From: Bradyrhizobium canariense
GTDB taxonomy: Bacteria > Pseudomonadota > Alphaproteobacteria > Rhizobiales > Xanthobacteraceae
Direction of reading: 5' to 3'
DNA: 64,000 bases
Assembly (NCBI RefSeq): GCF_900105125.1
Contig: NZ_LT629750.1
Span: forward strand, 2,356,001-2,420,000
In this document: in pieces, positions 17,616-26,388 of the stretch
How the letters are laid out: every line of letters starts with the position of its first letter
How positions within the stretch are numbered: position 1 is the first letter of the stretch
Notes under the pieces: model-generated
Seen by the model: the letters and a program-made list of their open reading frames with translations, nothing else
The model's database searches: none
Told to the model about the DNA's origin: nothing
Position numbers and translations under genes: made by a program

Positions 17616-18062
17616 TGGATCATTTCTCCGGGAGTCCGGTTCACGGCATCACATCCAATGGCAATGGTCGCGCGGGCCGATGCTTTTGGCAATTTCAGAT
17701 ATCTGGAGAGAAGTGGACGAAGCTTTCCCTGTTGTACGAGAGGAGAGAAAATTCATGCAGCGCTCGCCGACAGAGTTCATTCTTTGAGCAATAGATGAAC
17801 CTGGCGGTGGCGATCCAGCGCAAATCCGTCGCGAGCTTTGTCCGGCCAAGACTCTGCAGCGATCAGCGAATTATTTTTTCTTGCGCAGACGACTGATCGC
17901 TTGCTTTTGCCTACATGTCACGTTCACGGCGCGTCGAACATCATCAAATGAAGAGAGTCGAACGTTCGCGCTTCCTCTGATCGCCACGACGCGATATTTA
18001 CCTCGCAGCGCGATCCAGCCCGTCACTGCGACGCTCGACACGCAATCGACTGGAACCCCACC
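17616..18062. other. Divergent intergenic region, 447 bp
   Basis: Separates the flavoprotein operon (leftward) from the monooxygenase at 18063 (rightward) and must carry both promoters. It contains an AT-rich stretch near 17868-17882 and a 10-codon frame (17755-17787) with a strong AGGAGAG ribosome site, which I do not call a gene. No clear operator was found. Confidence 0.5.
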
Positions 18063-19403
18063 ATGTCATCTCGCCACCTGCATCTGAACGTCAATCTTCT
18101 TCACTCCGGCGTCTACGCGTCGGCCTGGCGCTTGCCGGACAGCGACCCGCGCGCGTGTTTCGACGCCGGTCACTATGTGCGCGTGGCACGCATCGCCGAG
18201 CGCGGCAAGCTCGATGCGATCTTCCTGGCTGACACGCCGGCGGTCACAGACCGCATCGACTATCGCCCGTTCCAGTCGATGGAGCCGACAATCGTGCTTG
18301 CGACGGTCGCGGCCTCCACGAGCCATATCGGGCTGATCGCAACGGCTTCCACGACCTATAATGAGCCGTATAATATCGCCCGCCGGTTCGCGACGCTCGA
18401 TCTCGCCAGCGGAGGGCGTGCCGGCTGGAACGCGGTGACCACGGCGGATGCCGCCTCGAGCCGGAATTTTGGCCTGCCCGGTGTGCTCGAACACAAGGCG
18501 CGCTACGATCGCGCGAAGGAATTCGCCGAAATCGTTCACGCGCTCTGGGATAGCTGGGAAGATGACGCTTTCGTTGGCGATAAAGCCACGGCAAGATTCG
18601 TGGACACCTCGAAGGTTCATCCGATCGCGCACCGCGGACCGTATTATTCGGTGGCGGGTCCGCTGAACGTACCCCGCTCCCCACAAGGACGACCGGTCAC
18701 CGTGCAAGCAGGCGGCTCAAACGATGGCCGCGATCTCGCCGCCGCCCAGGCCGAAGCGGTCTTTACGCTTGCACAGACGATCGACGAAGGCGCCGCCTAT
18801 GCCCGCGACCTGCGGACCCGAGCAGCCGCCTATAGCCGATCGGGCGAGTCCATCGTGATCCTGCCCGGACTTGCGACCGTGATCGGCAGCACCGAGGCGG
18901 AGGCGAAACGGCGGCAGGATGAGCTTTGGGAACTCGTGCCCATCGAGTACAGCCTCGCGCGCCTGGCAAGCACGCTGCAGATCGATCCCGCGCAACTCGA
19001 ACTCGACAAGCCGCTGCCTGATCCATTGCCGCTGCCTGCCAATGCCAACCACACCATGTTCCAGGGCACCGTCAATTTGGCGCGCCGTGGAAACCTGACC
19101 GTGCGTCAGCTGTTGCGGGCACTTGGAGGCGGCGTCGGCCATCGCATCATCGTCGGTACGCCCGAACATATCGCCGACGACATCGAGGCGTGGTTCAGGG
19201 CCGGCGCAGCCGACGGCTTCAACCTGATGCCGGACGTGCTGCCGACCGGACTGGAGGTCTTTGTCGACACGGTGGTGCCGATCCTGCAAAAGCGCGGCCT
19301 GTTCCGCAAAGACTATAGCGGTTCGACGCTGCGCGACCATTTTGGTCTTCCGAGGCCACCGAGCCGCTTCGCCACGCAGGTAGCAGCAGCCGCATCTGCA
19401 TGA
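18063..19403 (+). CDS. LLM-class flavin monooxygenase (NtaA/SnaA/DszA type)
   Basis: 446-residue luciferase-like flavin monooxygenase. ATG 18063 opens MSSRHLHLNVNLLHSGVYASAW. Family stretches are YVRVARIAERGKLDAIFLAD, FATLDLASGGRAGWNAVTTADAASSRNFG, VTVQAGGSNDGRDLAAAQAEAVFT and FNLMPDVLPTGLEVFVD. It belongs with the enzyme at 31820-33163 (shared HIGLIATASTTYxEPYNIAR, NFGLP, DSWEDxA) and differs from the 12376/35666 subtype. It is the only gene on its strand here, ending ten bases from a convergent SsuD/SfnG-like gene. A flavin reductase must be supplied elsewhere, for instance from 24837. Substrate unknown, presumably an organosulfur compound. Confidence 0.88.
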   Translation: MSSRHLHLNVNLLHSGVYASAWRLPDSDPRACFDAGHYVRVARIAERGKLDAIFLADTPAVTDRIDYRPFQSMEPTIVLATVAASTSHIGLIATASTTYNEPYNIARRFATLDLASGGRAGWNAVTTADAASSRNFGLPGVLEHKARYDRAKEFAEIVHALWDSWEDDAFVGDKATARFVDTSKVHPIAHRGPYYSVAGPLNVPRSPQGRPVTVQAGGSNDGRDLAAAQAEAVFTLAQTIDEGAAYARDLRTRAAAYSRSGESIVILPGLATVIGSTEAEAKRRQDELWELVPIEYSLARLASTLQIDPAQLELDKPLPDPLPLPANANHTMFQGTVNLARRGNLTVRQLLRALGGGVGHRIIVGTPEHIADDIEAWFRAGAADGFNLMPDVLPTGLEVFVDTVVPILQKRGLFRKDYSGSTLRDHFGLPRPPSRFATQVAAAASA

Positions 19404-19413
19404 AGATCATCAG

Positions 19414-20520
19414 TCAGCGTTGGCCTGGCGGCGCTTCAGCCAACTCCCCGAAAGTGCTGGCCAATGGCGGGGATTGCAGCCGGCGTACCCGCGGAATCAC
19501 TTCCCGCGCGAAACGCTCCATCTCCGCTTCGAACGGCTGGAATTGCAGCATGAACAATTCGATCCCCGCCGCGTGGAAGGCACGAATGCGCGCCGCCACG
19601 TCATCGTAGCTGCCGACCAGCCCGGCTGCCGTTCCACCGTTGCTGCCGACGCGTGGCGTCTTCTGCATCGTCTGCATCATCACGACCTGCGGGTCGGTAT
19701 TCTGCTTCTGGATCGCCTTCATCGGCGCGTCCTTTGCCGCCAGATTCAACAGCCGTTCGTAAGCAGCCTGAGCCTGTTCATCGGTCTCACGCGCGATGAC
19801 AAAGGCGGAAAGCCCGAACCGTAGCGGCGCTGAAGAACGCGGGCGTGCCGCGACATCGGCAATCAAGCCGGCGACGTCGTCCAGCGGCTGGCCATTGATG
19901 AACCATACATCGCCATGATCGGCGACAAGCGCGCGGGCGGGTTCGGATTCGCCGCCAACATAGATCATCGGCCGCTGACGGTAGAGATCTCTGGGCCGCA
20001 GCGCGTAATCGCGCACATCGAAATGCGCGCCTTTGTACGTCACGCGCTCGCCTCGCATCAAACCCGATACGACCGAGATCCATTCGCGGCCGTAGGCATA
20101 ACGCGCGTCGTGCTCCGGGAAACCGATACCCGCCCTGTCCAGTTCCGGACGATTCCAGGCGTTGACGAGATTGATCGCAAAACGTCCGCGGCTGACGTTC
20201 TCGATCTGGAGCGCCATCTTGGCAAGAACGACCGGATGATAGAGGTACGGCTTGATAGCTGCGATGATCTCGATCCGGCTCGTCAACGCCGCAAGCGCAG
20301 CCGCCGAACTCCAGGCTTCGAGCTGATCGAGATCCTCCTGATGAGGATTGATGGTGTGCTGCGCGACAAGTGTCGAGTCATAACCGAGCTGTTCCGCGGC
20401 CAGCACCAGATCTCGATTTCGTTCCCATGACGCATCGTATGGCTCTTCAGGGTCTTGATGCGCAGCCCGCGAGCCATGAACCAGGGCCCAAATGCCGAAA
20501 CGAAGGGGATGCGTTGTCAT
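19414..20520 (-). CDS. SsuD/SfnG-like FMNH2-dependent monooxygenase
   Basis: 368-residue LLM-class monooxygenase of the alkanesulfonate/dimethylsulfone monooxygenase branch (usual length about 360-380). It opens LRFGIWALVHGSRAAHQDPEE, then LVLAAEQLGYDSTLVAQHTI, SRIEIIAAIKPYLYHPVVLAK, NVSRGRFAINLVNAWNRPELDRAGI and RPMIYVGGESEPARALVADHGDVWFING. SfnG and SsuD release methanesulfinate or sulfite from dimethylsulfone or alkanesulfonates with FMNH2 and O2. Divergence from the ssuCBA-sfnB-flavin reductase-cysE operon across a 366-base region suggests common regulation. I cannot tell SsuD from SfnG activity by sequence alone. Confidence 0.85.
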   Translation of the reverse strand: MTTHPLRFGIWALVHGSRAAHQDPEEPYDASWERNRDLVLAAEQLGYDSTLVAQHTINPHQEDLDQLEAWSSAAALAALTSRIEIIAAIKPYLYHPVVLAKMALQIENVSRGRFAINLVNAWNRPELDRAGIGFPEHDARYAYGREWISVVSGLMRGERVTYKGAHFDVRDYALRPRDLYRQRPMIYVGGESEPARALVADHGDVWFINGQPLDDVAGLIADVAARPRSSAPLRFGLSAFVIARETDEQAQAAYERLLNLAAKDAPMKAIQKQNTDPQVVMMQTMQKTPRVGSNGGTAAGLVGSYDDVAARIRAFHAAGIELFMLQFQPFEAEMERFAREVIPRVRRLQSPPLASTFGELAEAPPGQR

Positions 20521-20886
20521 GAGCGTCCTAACTTTCGATTTGTTCGCGTCATCGCGTCAGAGATGACTGCGGCGTTGTCGCCAAATCGCGATGAGAGATC
20601 AAGCCGATCTGATCATGAAACACGCCATGGGAAAGTCAAAAGATGTTCTTTGCCGTCATTCGGTTCGTAAAGAAATCAGAAAACTCCGAAACGAATGACA
20701 ATTGGAAAAGCACTCTATTTCTGTTCGACCGAATTCGTGGGACAGTTTGCAGCAGGTGATCGATGTTCCACGCATTGGAGGTGCACCGCCAATTGAAGTG
20801 ATCGCGCGACCTGTATGAAAGACAGGCCTTGATGCTCGCGCGGGCCGTTTCTTCATGTGGCGCCATGAATTCAGGATGACATTATC
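20521..20886. other. Divergent intergenic region upstream of ssuCBA
   Basis: 366 bases between the SsuD/SfnG-like gene and ssuC. AT-rich at 20636-20730, a likely promoter zone. A 15-codon frame at 20832-20879 (MLARAVSSCGAMNSG) ends eight bases before ssuC and might couple its translation, but support is weak. No operator could be identified. Confidence 0.4.
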
Positions 20887-21753
20887 TTGACCAACATCGA
20901 GCAGATTGCGGCTACGGTCGAGTTTGATCGGCTCAAGCGAACCGATGGCTATTCCTCGTCGACGCGGCAATCGAACTTTAAGCTCGGAAAACGCGGCTTG
21001 CAGGCTCTCTCCTGGCTTGCGCCCATCGCGCTCGTGATCGCCTGGGAATTATTGGCGCAGGCCGGATGGCTGTCGCCGCAAGTGCTCCCTGCTCCCAGTA
21101 AAGTGGTCAAAACGGCAATCAAACTTGCGGCAACAGGAAGTCTGCTGAATGACTTCGGCGTCAGTCTGCTACGGGCCATTGCGGGCTTTGCGGTCGGCGC
21201 CGGCGTTGGTTTCACGCTCGGCACGCTCGTTGGATTCTCGCGAATAGCGGAAGCCGCGATCGATCGCAGCGTTCAAATGATCCGCGCGATCCCGTTTCTT
21301 GCGCTGCTGCCGCTGGTAATCGTGTGGCTAGGCGTCGGTGAAGCGGAAAAGATATTTCTCGTTGCGCTCGGCGTCACCTTCCCGATCTATGTCAACACCA
21401 CCCTGGGTATCCGGCAGGTCGATCCGAAGCTGATCGAGCTTGGGCGCATTCAGGGCCTGAACTCGTTACAGCTCATTCGGCGGATCATTCTCCCTGGCGC
21501 ATTGCCGTCAATTTTAACCGGCGTTCGTTACGCGTTGGCGACGGCGTGGCTCGCGCTCGTCGTCGCCGAGACCATCGGCGCCGAATCCGGGATCGGCTTC
21601 TTGGCAATGGATGCGCGGGAATTCCTGCGGACCGACGTGATCGTTTTGACGATCGTGATCTACGCGCTGATCGGTGTCGCGGCCGATGCGATTGCCCGCT
21701 TGCTTGAACGCCGCCTCCTCGCCTGGCATCCTAATTATGGAGGCATGCGGTGA
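20887..21753 (+). CDS. ssuC: SsuC-type sulfonate ABC transporter permease
   Basis: 288-residue inner-membrane permease of the SsuC/TauC family. About six hydrophobic segments start at LSWLAPIALVIAWELLAQAGWL; VLPAPSKVV and the EAA loop ELGRIQGLNSLQLIRRIILPGALPSILTGVRYALATAWLALVVAETIG are typical. The start is TTG 20887: the only nearby ATG (20876) gives a five-codon frame MTLS whose stop overlaps the TTG. The first 35 residues are polar and not conserved, so a start further in is possible. Four-base coupling to ssuB follows. Imports alkanesulfonates or related sulfur esters. Confidence 0.9.
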   Translation: MTNIEQIAATVEFDRLKRTDGYSSSTRQSNFKLGKRGLQALSWLAPIALVIAWELLAQAGWLSPQVLPAPSKVVKTAIKLAATGSLLNDFGVSLLRAIAGFAVGAGVGFTLGTLVGFSRIAEAAIDRSVQMIRAIPFLALLPLVIVWLGVGEAEKIFLVALGVTFPIYVNTTLGIRQVDPKLIELGRIQGLNSLQLIRRIILPGALPSILTGVRYALATAWLALVVAETIGAESGIGFLAMDAREFLRTDVIVLTIVIYALIGVAADAIARLLERRLLAWHPNYGGMR

Positions 21754-22466
21754 CATTCCATGTCTCGCCGCCGTCTTCGGCAACGCCGGCCGTTGTGGTA
21801 ACCAATCTCAAGCGCACTTACGGCGAACGAGTCGTGATCGAAAAGCTCGATCTGCGCATCGAACGCGGAGAATTCGTCGCCCTGCTGGGGGAGAGCGGGT
21901 GTGGAAAGACCACGCTGCTGCGGGCGCTGGCGGGACTCGACCCGATTCAGGGCGGCCGCATTGCCGCTCCCCGTCGGCCGGCCGTGGTCTTCCAGGAGCA
22001 TCGGTTGCTGCCATGGGACAATCTTTGGCGCAATGTGGCCCTTGGCCTCTCGGCGCCCGACGCTCGGGCGCGGGCCGGCGCTGCGCTGGTCGAAGTCGGG
22101 CTTGCCGGCCGGCTCGACGACTGGCCGCGCAATCTCTCCGGAGGCCAGGCCCAGCGCGTCGCGCTGGCGCGCGCATTGGTGCAACAGCCCGAACTTCTGC
22201 TGCTGGATGAACCGTTCGCCGCGCTCGATGCCCTCACCCGCATCCGTATGCACGACCTCGTGCGCGAACTGGTCGCGAACCATCGGCCAGGCGTCCTGCT
22301 TGTGACGCATGATGTCGATGAAGCGATCGCCCTCGCCGACCGCATTTTGGTGATGCGCGACGGCATCATCGCCTTTGAACACCGGGCAAAAGGAAATCCG
22401 ACTTCAATCGAACGCGCTGATCTCCTTGCGGAGCTAGGTGTGCTTGCTTCTCACGCCCCTGCTTAA
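21750..22466 (+). CDS. ssuB: SsuB-type sulfonate ABC transporter ATPase
   Basis: 238-residue ATPase. The GTG start at 21750 overlaps the ssuC stop. Walker A GESGCGKTT, Q-loop VVFQEHRLLPWDNLW, signature LSGGQAQRVALARAL and Walker B LLLLDEPFAALD are present; the LLPWxNLWxNV stretch is characteristic of SsuB. Length matches the family (about 240-255). It energises SsuC with the SsuA-like protein encoded 21 bases downstream. Confidence 0.93.
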   Translation: MTFHVSPPSSATPAVVVTNLKRTYGERVVIEKLDLRIERGEFVALLGESGCGKTTLLRALAGLDPIQGGRIAAPRRPAVVFQEHRLLPWDNLWRNVALGLSAPDARARAGAALVEVGLAGRLDDWPRNLSGGQAQRVALARALVQQPELLLLDEPFAALDALTRIRMHDLVRELVANHRPGVLLVTHDVDEAIALADRILVMRDGIIAFEHRAKGNPTSIERADLLAELGVLASHAPA

Positions 22467-22487
22467 GTCTCTCGGAAGGATCCACTG

Positions 22488-23492
22488 ATGTCTGACTTCT
22501 CCTTTGGCAAGTCATCCCGGCGGCATTTTCTGGGGACCGCCGCATTTGGCATCGGCGCCCTCGCCGGCTTCAATTTGAGCGAAATAGCTCATGCAAGCAC
22601 CGGCCGCACCACCGACACGGTTCGCCTGACCTGGGGTCTCAGCGGCCTTAATCTGATTGCCAAGGAGCGCGGCGAATTCGAAAAGACTCTCGCCAAAGAT
22701 GACATCAAGGTCGAATGGCTTGGTCCGTTTCCGAACCACGCGCCGACCTTGCAGGCCGTGACCGGCGGAAGCGCGGATTTCAGCTTTGGCGGCAGCACCA
22801 CGCCGGCGCTGGCCGCCATCATCGCCGGCTCGCCACTGGTGTTCACCCAGTTCGTCGTCTACGAGCCTCGCACCACCGCAATCATCGCCAAGGACGATTC
22901 CGGCATCAACAAGATCGAGGATCTGGTCGGGAAATCCGTGGCTGTGAACCGCTCCGGACTCGGCGAATTTCTGCTGGTGGCGGCCCTGGAAAAACACAAG
23001 ATCGACCGATCGGCCGTGAAGTTCGTCTATCTCAATCCTCCCGATGCCGCCCCCGCGCTTGCCTCGGGAAAAGTCGACGCCTGGTCGATGTGGAGTCCCG
23101 GTGTCGATATCGCGCGGCTGGAATACAAGGCGCACGACCTGTTTCTCGAGGGTCGCGATCTGGAATTTCAGATCGACTACACGTCCTATCTCACCACCCG
23201 CAAGTTCGCGACCGAAAATCCTGCACTTGTCCGCGCCGTGAATGATGCTTTTCGTAACGAGGGCAAGTGGATTTCCGAGAACAGCCGGGACGCCGAATAC
23301 ATTGCGCAAAAAGCAGGAAAGTACAGCGATGAGGTCCGCGACCAGTTCATCGCGATGAACCGTCAATATCGCTACTTCTCGGTAGACGACAAACAATTCG
23401 TCGCCGATCTGCAAAAAGCGGCGGACTGGTTGCTCGCACGCAAGGTTTTGCCGGAGCCGGTCAAGGTCACCGATCATCTGGCGCAACTCTGA
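22488..23492 (+). CDS. ssuA: SsuA-like sulfonate-binding protein with Tat-type signal
   Basis: 334-residue periplasmic binding protein of the SsuA/NMT1 type. The signal SSRRHFLGTAAFGIGALAGF carries an RR pair, suggesting Tat export. VRLTWGLSGLNLIAKERGEFE, GGSADFSFGGSTTPALAAIIAGSPLVF and VDAWSMWSPGVDIARLEYKAHDL follow. ATG 22488 is preceded by GGAAGGATC. It is the third gene of ssuCBA and is the binding protein for this transporter. It is divergent in sequence from the two SsuA paralogues at 3607 and 10408, so a different ligand is likely. Confidence 0.88.
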   Translation: MSDFSFGKSSRRHFLGTAAFGIGALAGFNLSEIAHASTGRTTDTVRLTWGLSGLNLIAKERGEFEKTLAKDDIKVEWLGPFPNHAPTLQAVTGGSADFSFGGSTTPALAAIIAGSPLVFTQFVVYEPRTTAIIAKDDSGINKIEDLVGKSVAVNRSGLGEFLLVAALEKHKIDRSAVKFVYLNPPDAAPALASGKVDAWSMWSPGVDIARLEYKAHDLFLEGRDLEFQIDYTSYLTTRKFATENPALVRAVNDAFRNEGKWISENSRDAEYIAQKAGKYSDEVRDQFIAMNRQYRYFSVDDKQFVADLQKAADWLLARKVLPEPVKVTDHLAQL

Positions 23493-23565
23493 GAATATCC
23501 CGCCACGATCAGATGGCCGCAGCCAGACAAACCATGCAATCGCTCTTTCCCATCCAGGTCGAACA

Positions 23566-24795
23566 ATGAATAAGCCGGTATCCACATTCTCGTTACAGCC
23601 CTCGCATCATCTCGATGTCCATTCACCCGATTTTCAGGCGTTGTTGAACCAGATCGCCGAAGGCGAGAGCGAACGCGAGCGCGAACGCATTCTTCCTTTT
23701 GACGCGATCGATCTCATCCGCCGCGCCCGGCTGGGCGCGTTACGGATTCCGGTGGACGGCGGCGGCGGCGGAAGCTCGATCCGCGAACTATTCGAGATCG
23801 TCGTTCGCCTCGGCGAAGCGGATGCCAATGTCGCGCATATCCTTCGGAATCATTTCAGTGTGGTTGAGCGGCTGGTGCGGCGCCCCAGGGACGATCAGAG
23901 CCGGCAGTGGCAAAAGGCCGTCGCCGACGGCGCCATCATCGGCCTTGCAACGACGGAACTGGAGACGCCCAAGGTGGGCGACATCAAGCCGAACACGACG
24001 TTGACGCCGGATGGAAACGACTACCTGCTGAACGGCACGAAATACTACAGCACCGGCACCCTCTATTCGGACTATGTCCTTGTGCGCGCCGCCGACCCAT
24101 CCGGCGCGACCGGAGCGACGATCATCCCGGTGAAGCGGGAAGGTATCGAACTGATCGACGATTGGGACGGGCTGGGACAGCGCCTGACGGCAACCGGCAC
24201 CACCCATTTCCGTAATGTCCGGGTCAAGCGTGCGGAAATCGTGTTCGATGCACCCGATGTCGGATATGGCGTCCCCTATTCGAATACGTTTGCTCAACTC
24301 TTCCTGACCGCAATTAACGCCGGCATTGCGCGGGCCATCCTGCGCGATGCCGCCGCACTGGTTCGTTCCCGGAAACGGACCTTCTACTATGCGCCCAACG
24401 AGCATCCCACCGATGATCCGCTGCTTCAGCAGACCGTCGGCCAGATTGCCAGCGGCGCCTTCGCAGCGGAAGCTGTTGTGCTCGCGGCGGCCGACGCTCT
24501 GGATATCGCGACCGATGCTTTCGATGCCGGCGGGCCCGATGCCGTCGACGCGGCGCACAAGGCGGCACTGCTGTCGGCCAAGGCCAAGATCATCGCCGAC
24601 GAATTCGCCATTCGCAGCGGCAGCCTGCTCTTTGATGTCGGCGGCGCGTCAGCCGCAAAAAAGCTCACCAACTTCGACCGCCACTGGCGCAACGCGCGGA
24701 CCTTGTCCTCTCACAATCCGACAACCTTCAAGGCGCGATCGATCGGACAATATGAAATCAGCGGCACGCCGCTGCCGGCAAAGGGCTTCTTCTAG
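23566..24795 (+). CDS. SfnB-family acyl-CoA dehydrogenase-like monooxygenase
   Basis: 409-residue flavoenzyme with the acyl-CoA dehydrogenase fold used by DszC, SfnB and related flavin-dependent monooxygenases. It shows RARLGALRIPVDGGGGGSSIRELFEIV, LGEADANVAHILRNHF, IIGLATTELETPKVGD, LNGTKYYSTGTLYSDYVLVRAAD and the C-terminal SGSLLFDVGGASAAKKLTNFDRHWRNARTLSSHNPT, whose RHWRNARTxxxHNP motif is typical of this subgroup rather than of true acyl-CoA dehydrogenases. The catalytic Glu of dehydrogenases is not evident. Placed between ssuA and a flavin reductase, it probably oxygenates an imported organosulfur compound with reduced flavin. SfnB-like is the best label; the substrate is not known. Confidence 0.87.
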   Translation: MNKPVSTFSLQPSHHLDVHSPDFQALLNQIAEGESERERERILPFDAIDLIRRARLGALRIPVDGGGGGSSIRELFEIVVRLGEADANVAHILRNHFSVVERLVRRPRDDQSRQWQKAVADGAIIGLATTELETPKVGDIKPNTTLTPDGNDYLLNGTKYYSTGTLYSDYVLVRAADPSGATGATIIPVKREGIELIDDWDGLGQRLTATGTTHFRNVRVKRAEIVFDAPDVGYGVPYSNTFAQLFLTAINAGIARAILRDAAALVRSRKRTFYYAPNEHPTDDPLLQQTVGQIASGAFAAEAVVLAAADALDIATDAFDAGGPDAVDAAHKAALLSAKAKIIADEFAIRSGSLLFDVGGASAAKKLTNFDRHWRNARTLSSHNPTTFKARSIGQYEISGTPLPAKGFF

Positions 24796-24836
24796 CGAAA
24801 GAGGTATCGCGTGCCGCATGACGAAGGAAGGAACCG

Positions 24837-25409
24837 ATGAACAAACCGGACATCCATCTCGTCGACAAGACCCACGAAATCGAATGCCAGTTCCGCACCG
24901 TGATGCGCCGCCTTGCCGGCGGCGTAAGCATTATCACCGCCGGCCGCGATGACGATATTACCGGCATGACCGTTACATCGCTGACGTCGCTTAGCGCCGA
25001 CCCTCCCCGGCTGCTGGTGAGTCTCAACAAGCAGGCTTCGTCTTTCGCCCTGATCGAACGCAATCGGGCGTTCGGGGTCAACATTCTTGGATCCGAACAG
25101 CAAGAGCTCGCCGGGCGCTTCAGCAACGGCGCGCTGAAGGGCAAACAGCGTTTCGAAGGCGTGGCGTGGTTCGCCGGCTCGTCCGGCGTGCCGCTACTCG
25201 CGAAATCCGTCGCCGCGGTCGAATGCCAGGTCGAGGAGATCATCGAGCGACATTCGCACGCGATTATCGTCGGCCGCTTGCTGAGCATGGACCTGTCACA
25301 TCGGTTATCAGGCCTTGTCTACTGGAACGGTCAGTATATCGAGATCGACCACGACATGGACCTGGATCTGCTTGCCGAGGTGAGCATTCCCTTGGCGCAT
25401 GTGCGATGA
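24837..25409 (+). CDS. Flavin reductase (FMN:NAD(P)H, HpaC-like)
   Basis: 190-residue flavin reductase of the HpaC/DszD-type fold that supplies FMNH2 to two-component monooxygenases. FRTVMRRLAGGVSIITAG, MTVTSLTSLSADPPRLLVSLNKQASSF, FGVNILGSEQQELAGRFS and HAIIVGRLLSM are the usual family blocks. ATG 24837 follows GAAGGAACC. It lies directly after the SfnB-like gene and is the only flavin reductase seen in the window, so it may serve all five LLM enzymes as well as the SfnB-like one. Confidence 0.92.
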   Translation: MNKPDIHLVDKTHEIECQFRTVMRRLAGGVSIITAGRDDDITGMTVTSLTSLSADPPRLLVSLNKQASSFALIERNRAFGVNILGSEQQELAGRFSNGALKGKQRFEGVAWFAGSSGVPLLAKSVAAVECQVEEIIERHSHAIIVGRLLSMDLSHRLSGLVYWNGQYIEIDHDMDLDLLAEVSIPLAHVR

Positions 25410-25419
25410 GGGCCTTCCG

Positions 25420-26379
25420 ATGAAGCGCGAGATTCCACCGAACCCCCCGATCGTCGCGGCAAGTCCCGGCCCCGGCGGCACTCCGCAGATACGCTGGCAA
25501 CTCGAGCGGATCGTTGCGGAATTGCGGACCTCGCGGGAAGAAACCCACAGCATCCGTCGTGACGGCCAGGCGCATCGCGCTCCGTCACGCGACGCGCTGG
25601 AAGGCATCCTCAACGGCCTTACCGAAGCGCTGTTTCCGCGGCACTACGGCCGATCTGACCTCGATGGCGAGAACATCGACTATTTTGTCGGCAACACGCT
25701 GAGCATCGCGCTCGATTCCCTGTTCGATCAGATCCATCGCGGAGCGCTGTTCGTCGGTGACGAGCTATTACCGGGATTTCGGCGCGAGGAAGCAATCGAA
25801 CTGACGCGCACGTTCGCGTCGCAATTGCCGACAATACGTGGACTCCTTATCAGCGACTTGCGATCTGCTTTTGTTGGCGATCCCGCGGCCAGGAACTTTC
25901 CCGAGATCCTGATCGACTATCCCGGGATGACGGCAATCATCCATCACCGTCTTGCTCACCTTCTCCACGGTTTTGGCGCGAGACTGATCGCTCGCCTGAT
26001 GGCCGAAATCGCTCATGCCAAAACCGGCATTGACATCCATCCCGGAGCAAGCATCGGATCCGGGTTCTTTATCGATCACGGCACCGGCGTTGTGATCGGT
26101 GAGACCGCGATTATCGGAGAAAACGTGCGAATCTATCAGGCCGTCACGCTTGGCGCACGACATTTTCCCACGGATGACAACGGCAATCTGATCAAAGGCG
26201 ATGCACGCCATCCGGTCGTGGAGGATGACGTCGTCATTTATGCCGGGGCGACAATCCTCGGCAGGATCGTAATCGGCCGCGGATCGACCATCGGCGGCAA
26301 CGTCTGGCTCACGCAGGACGTTCCGCCGAACAGCTTTGTGACCCAGGCGACTGTCCGGAGCAAGGTTGGCGCTCCATAA
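25420..26379 (+). CDS. cysE: Serine O-acetyltransferase (EpsC/CysE type)
   Basis: 319-residue serine acetyltransferase that makes O-acetylserine, the carbon skeleton for cysteine. The N-terminal helical domain (DYFVGNTLSIALDSLFDQI, YPGMTAIIHHRLAH) is followed by a left-handed beta-helix of hexapeptide repeats (IDIHPGASIGSGFFIDHGTGVVIGETAIIGENVRIYQAVTLGA). ATG 25420 (MKREIPPN) is chosen over 25399, which overlaps the flavin reductase end. It is last in the ssu operon, so sulfide derived from sulfonates meets acetylserine under the same control; the link is inference from the operon. Confidence 0.92.
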   Translation: MKREIPPNPPIVAASPGPGGTPQIRWQLERIVAELRTSREETHSIRRDGQAHRAPSRDALEGILNGLTEALFPRHYGRSDLDGENIDYFVGNTLSIALDSLFDQIHRGALFVGDELLPGFRREEAIELTRTFASQLPTIRGLLISDLRSAFVGDPAARNFPEILIDYPGMTAIIHHRLAHLLHGFGARLIARLMAEIAHAKTGIDIHPGASIGSGFFIDHGTGVVIGETAIIGENVRIYQAVTLGARHFPTDDNGNLIKGDARHPVVEDDVVIYAGATILGRIVIGRGSTIGGNVWLTQDVPPNSFVTQATVRSKVGAP

Positions 26380-26388
26380 CCGCCGGTC

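Noticed and set aside
17755..17787. 10-codon frame MQRSPTEFIL with a strong ribosome site
   Set aside because: Too short, no Cys or other regulatory codons, and 275 bases from the downstream gene.
20832..20879. 15-codon frame before ssuC as a second leader peptide
   Set aside because: Only one Cys codon and a weak ribosome site; noted under the intergenic region but not called.
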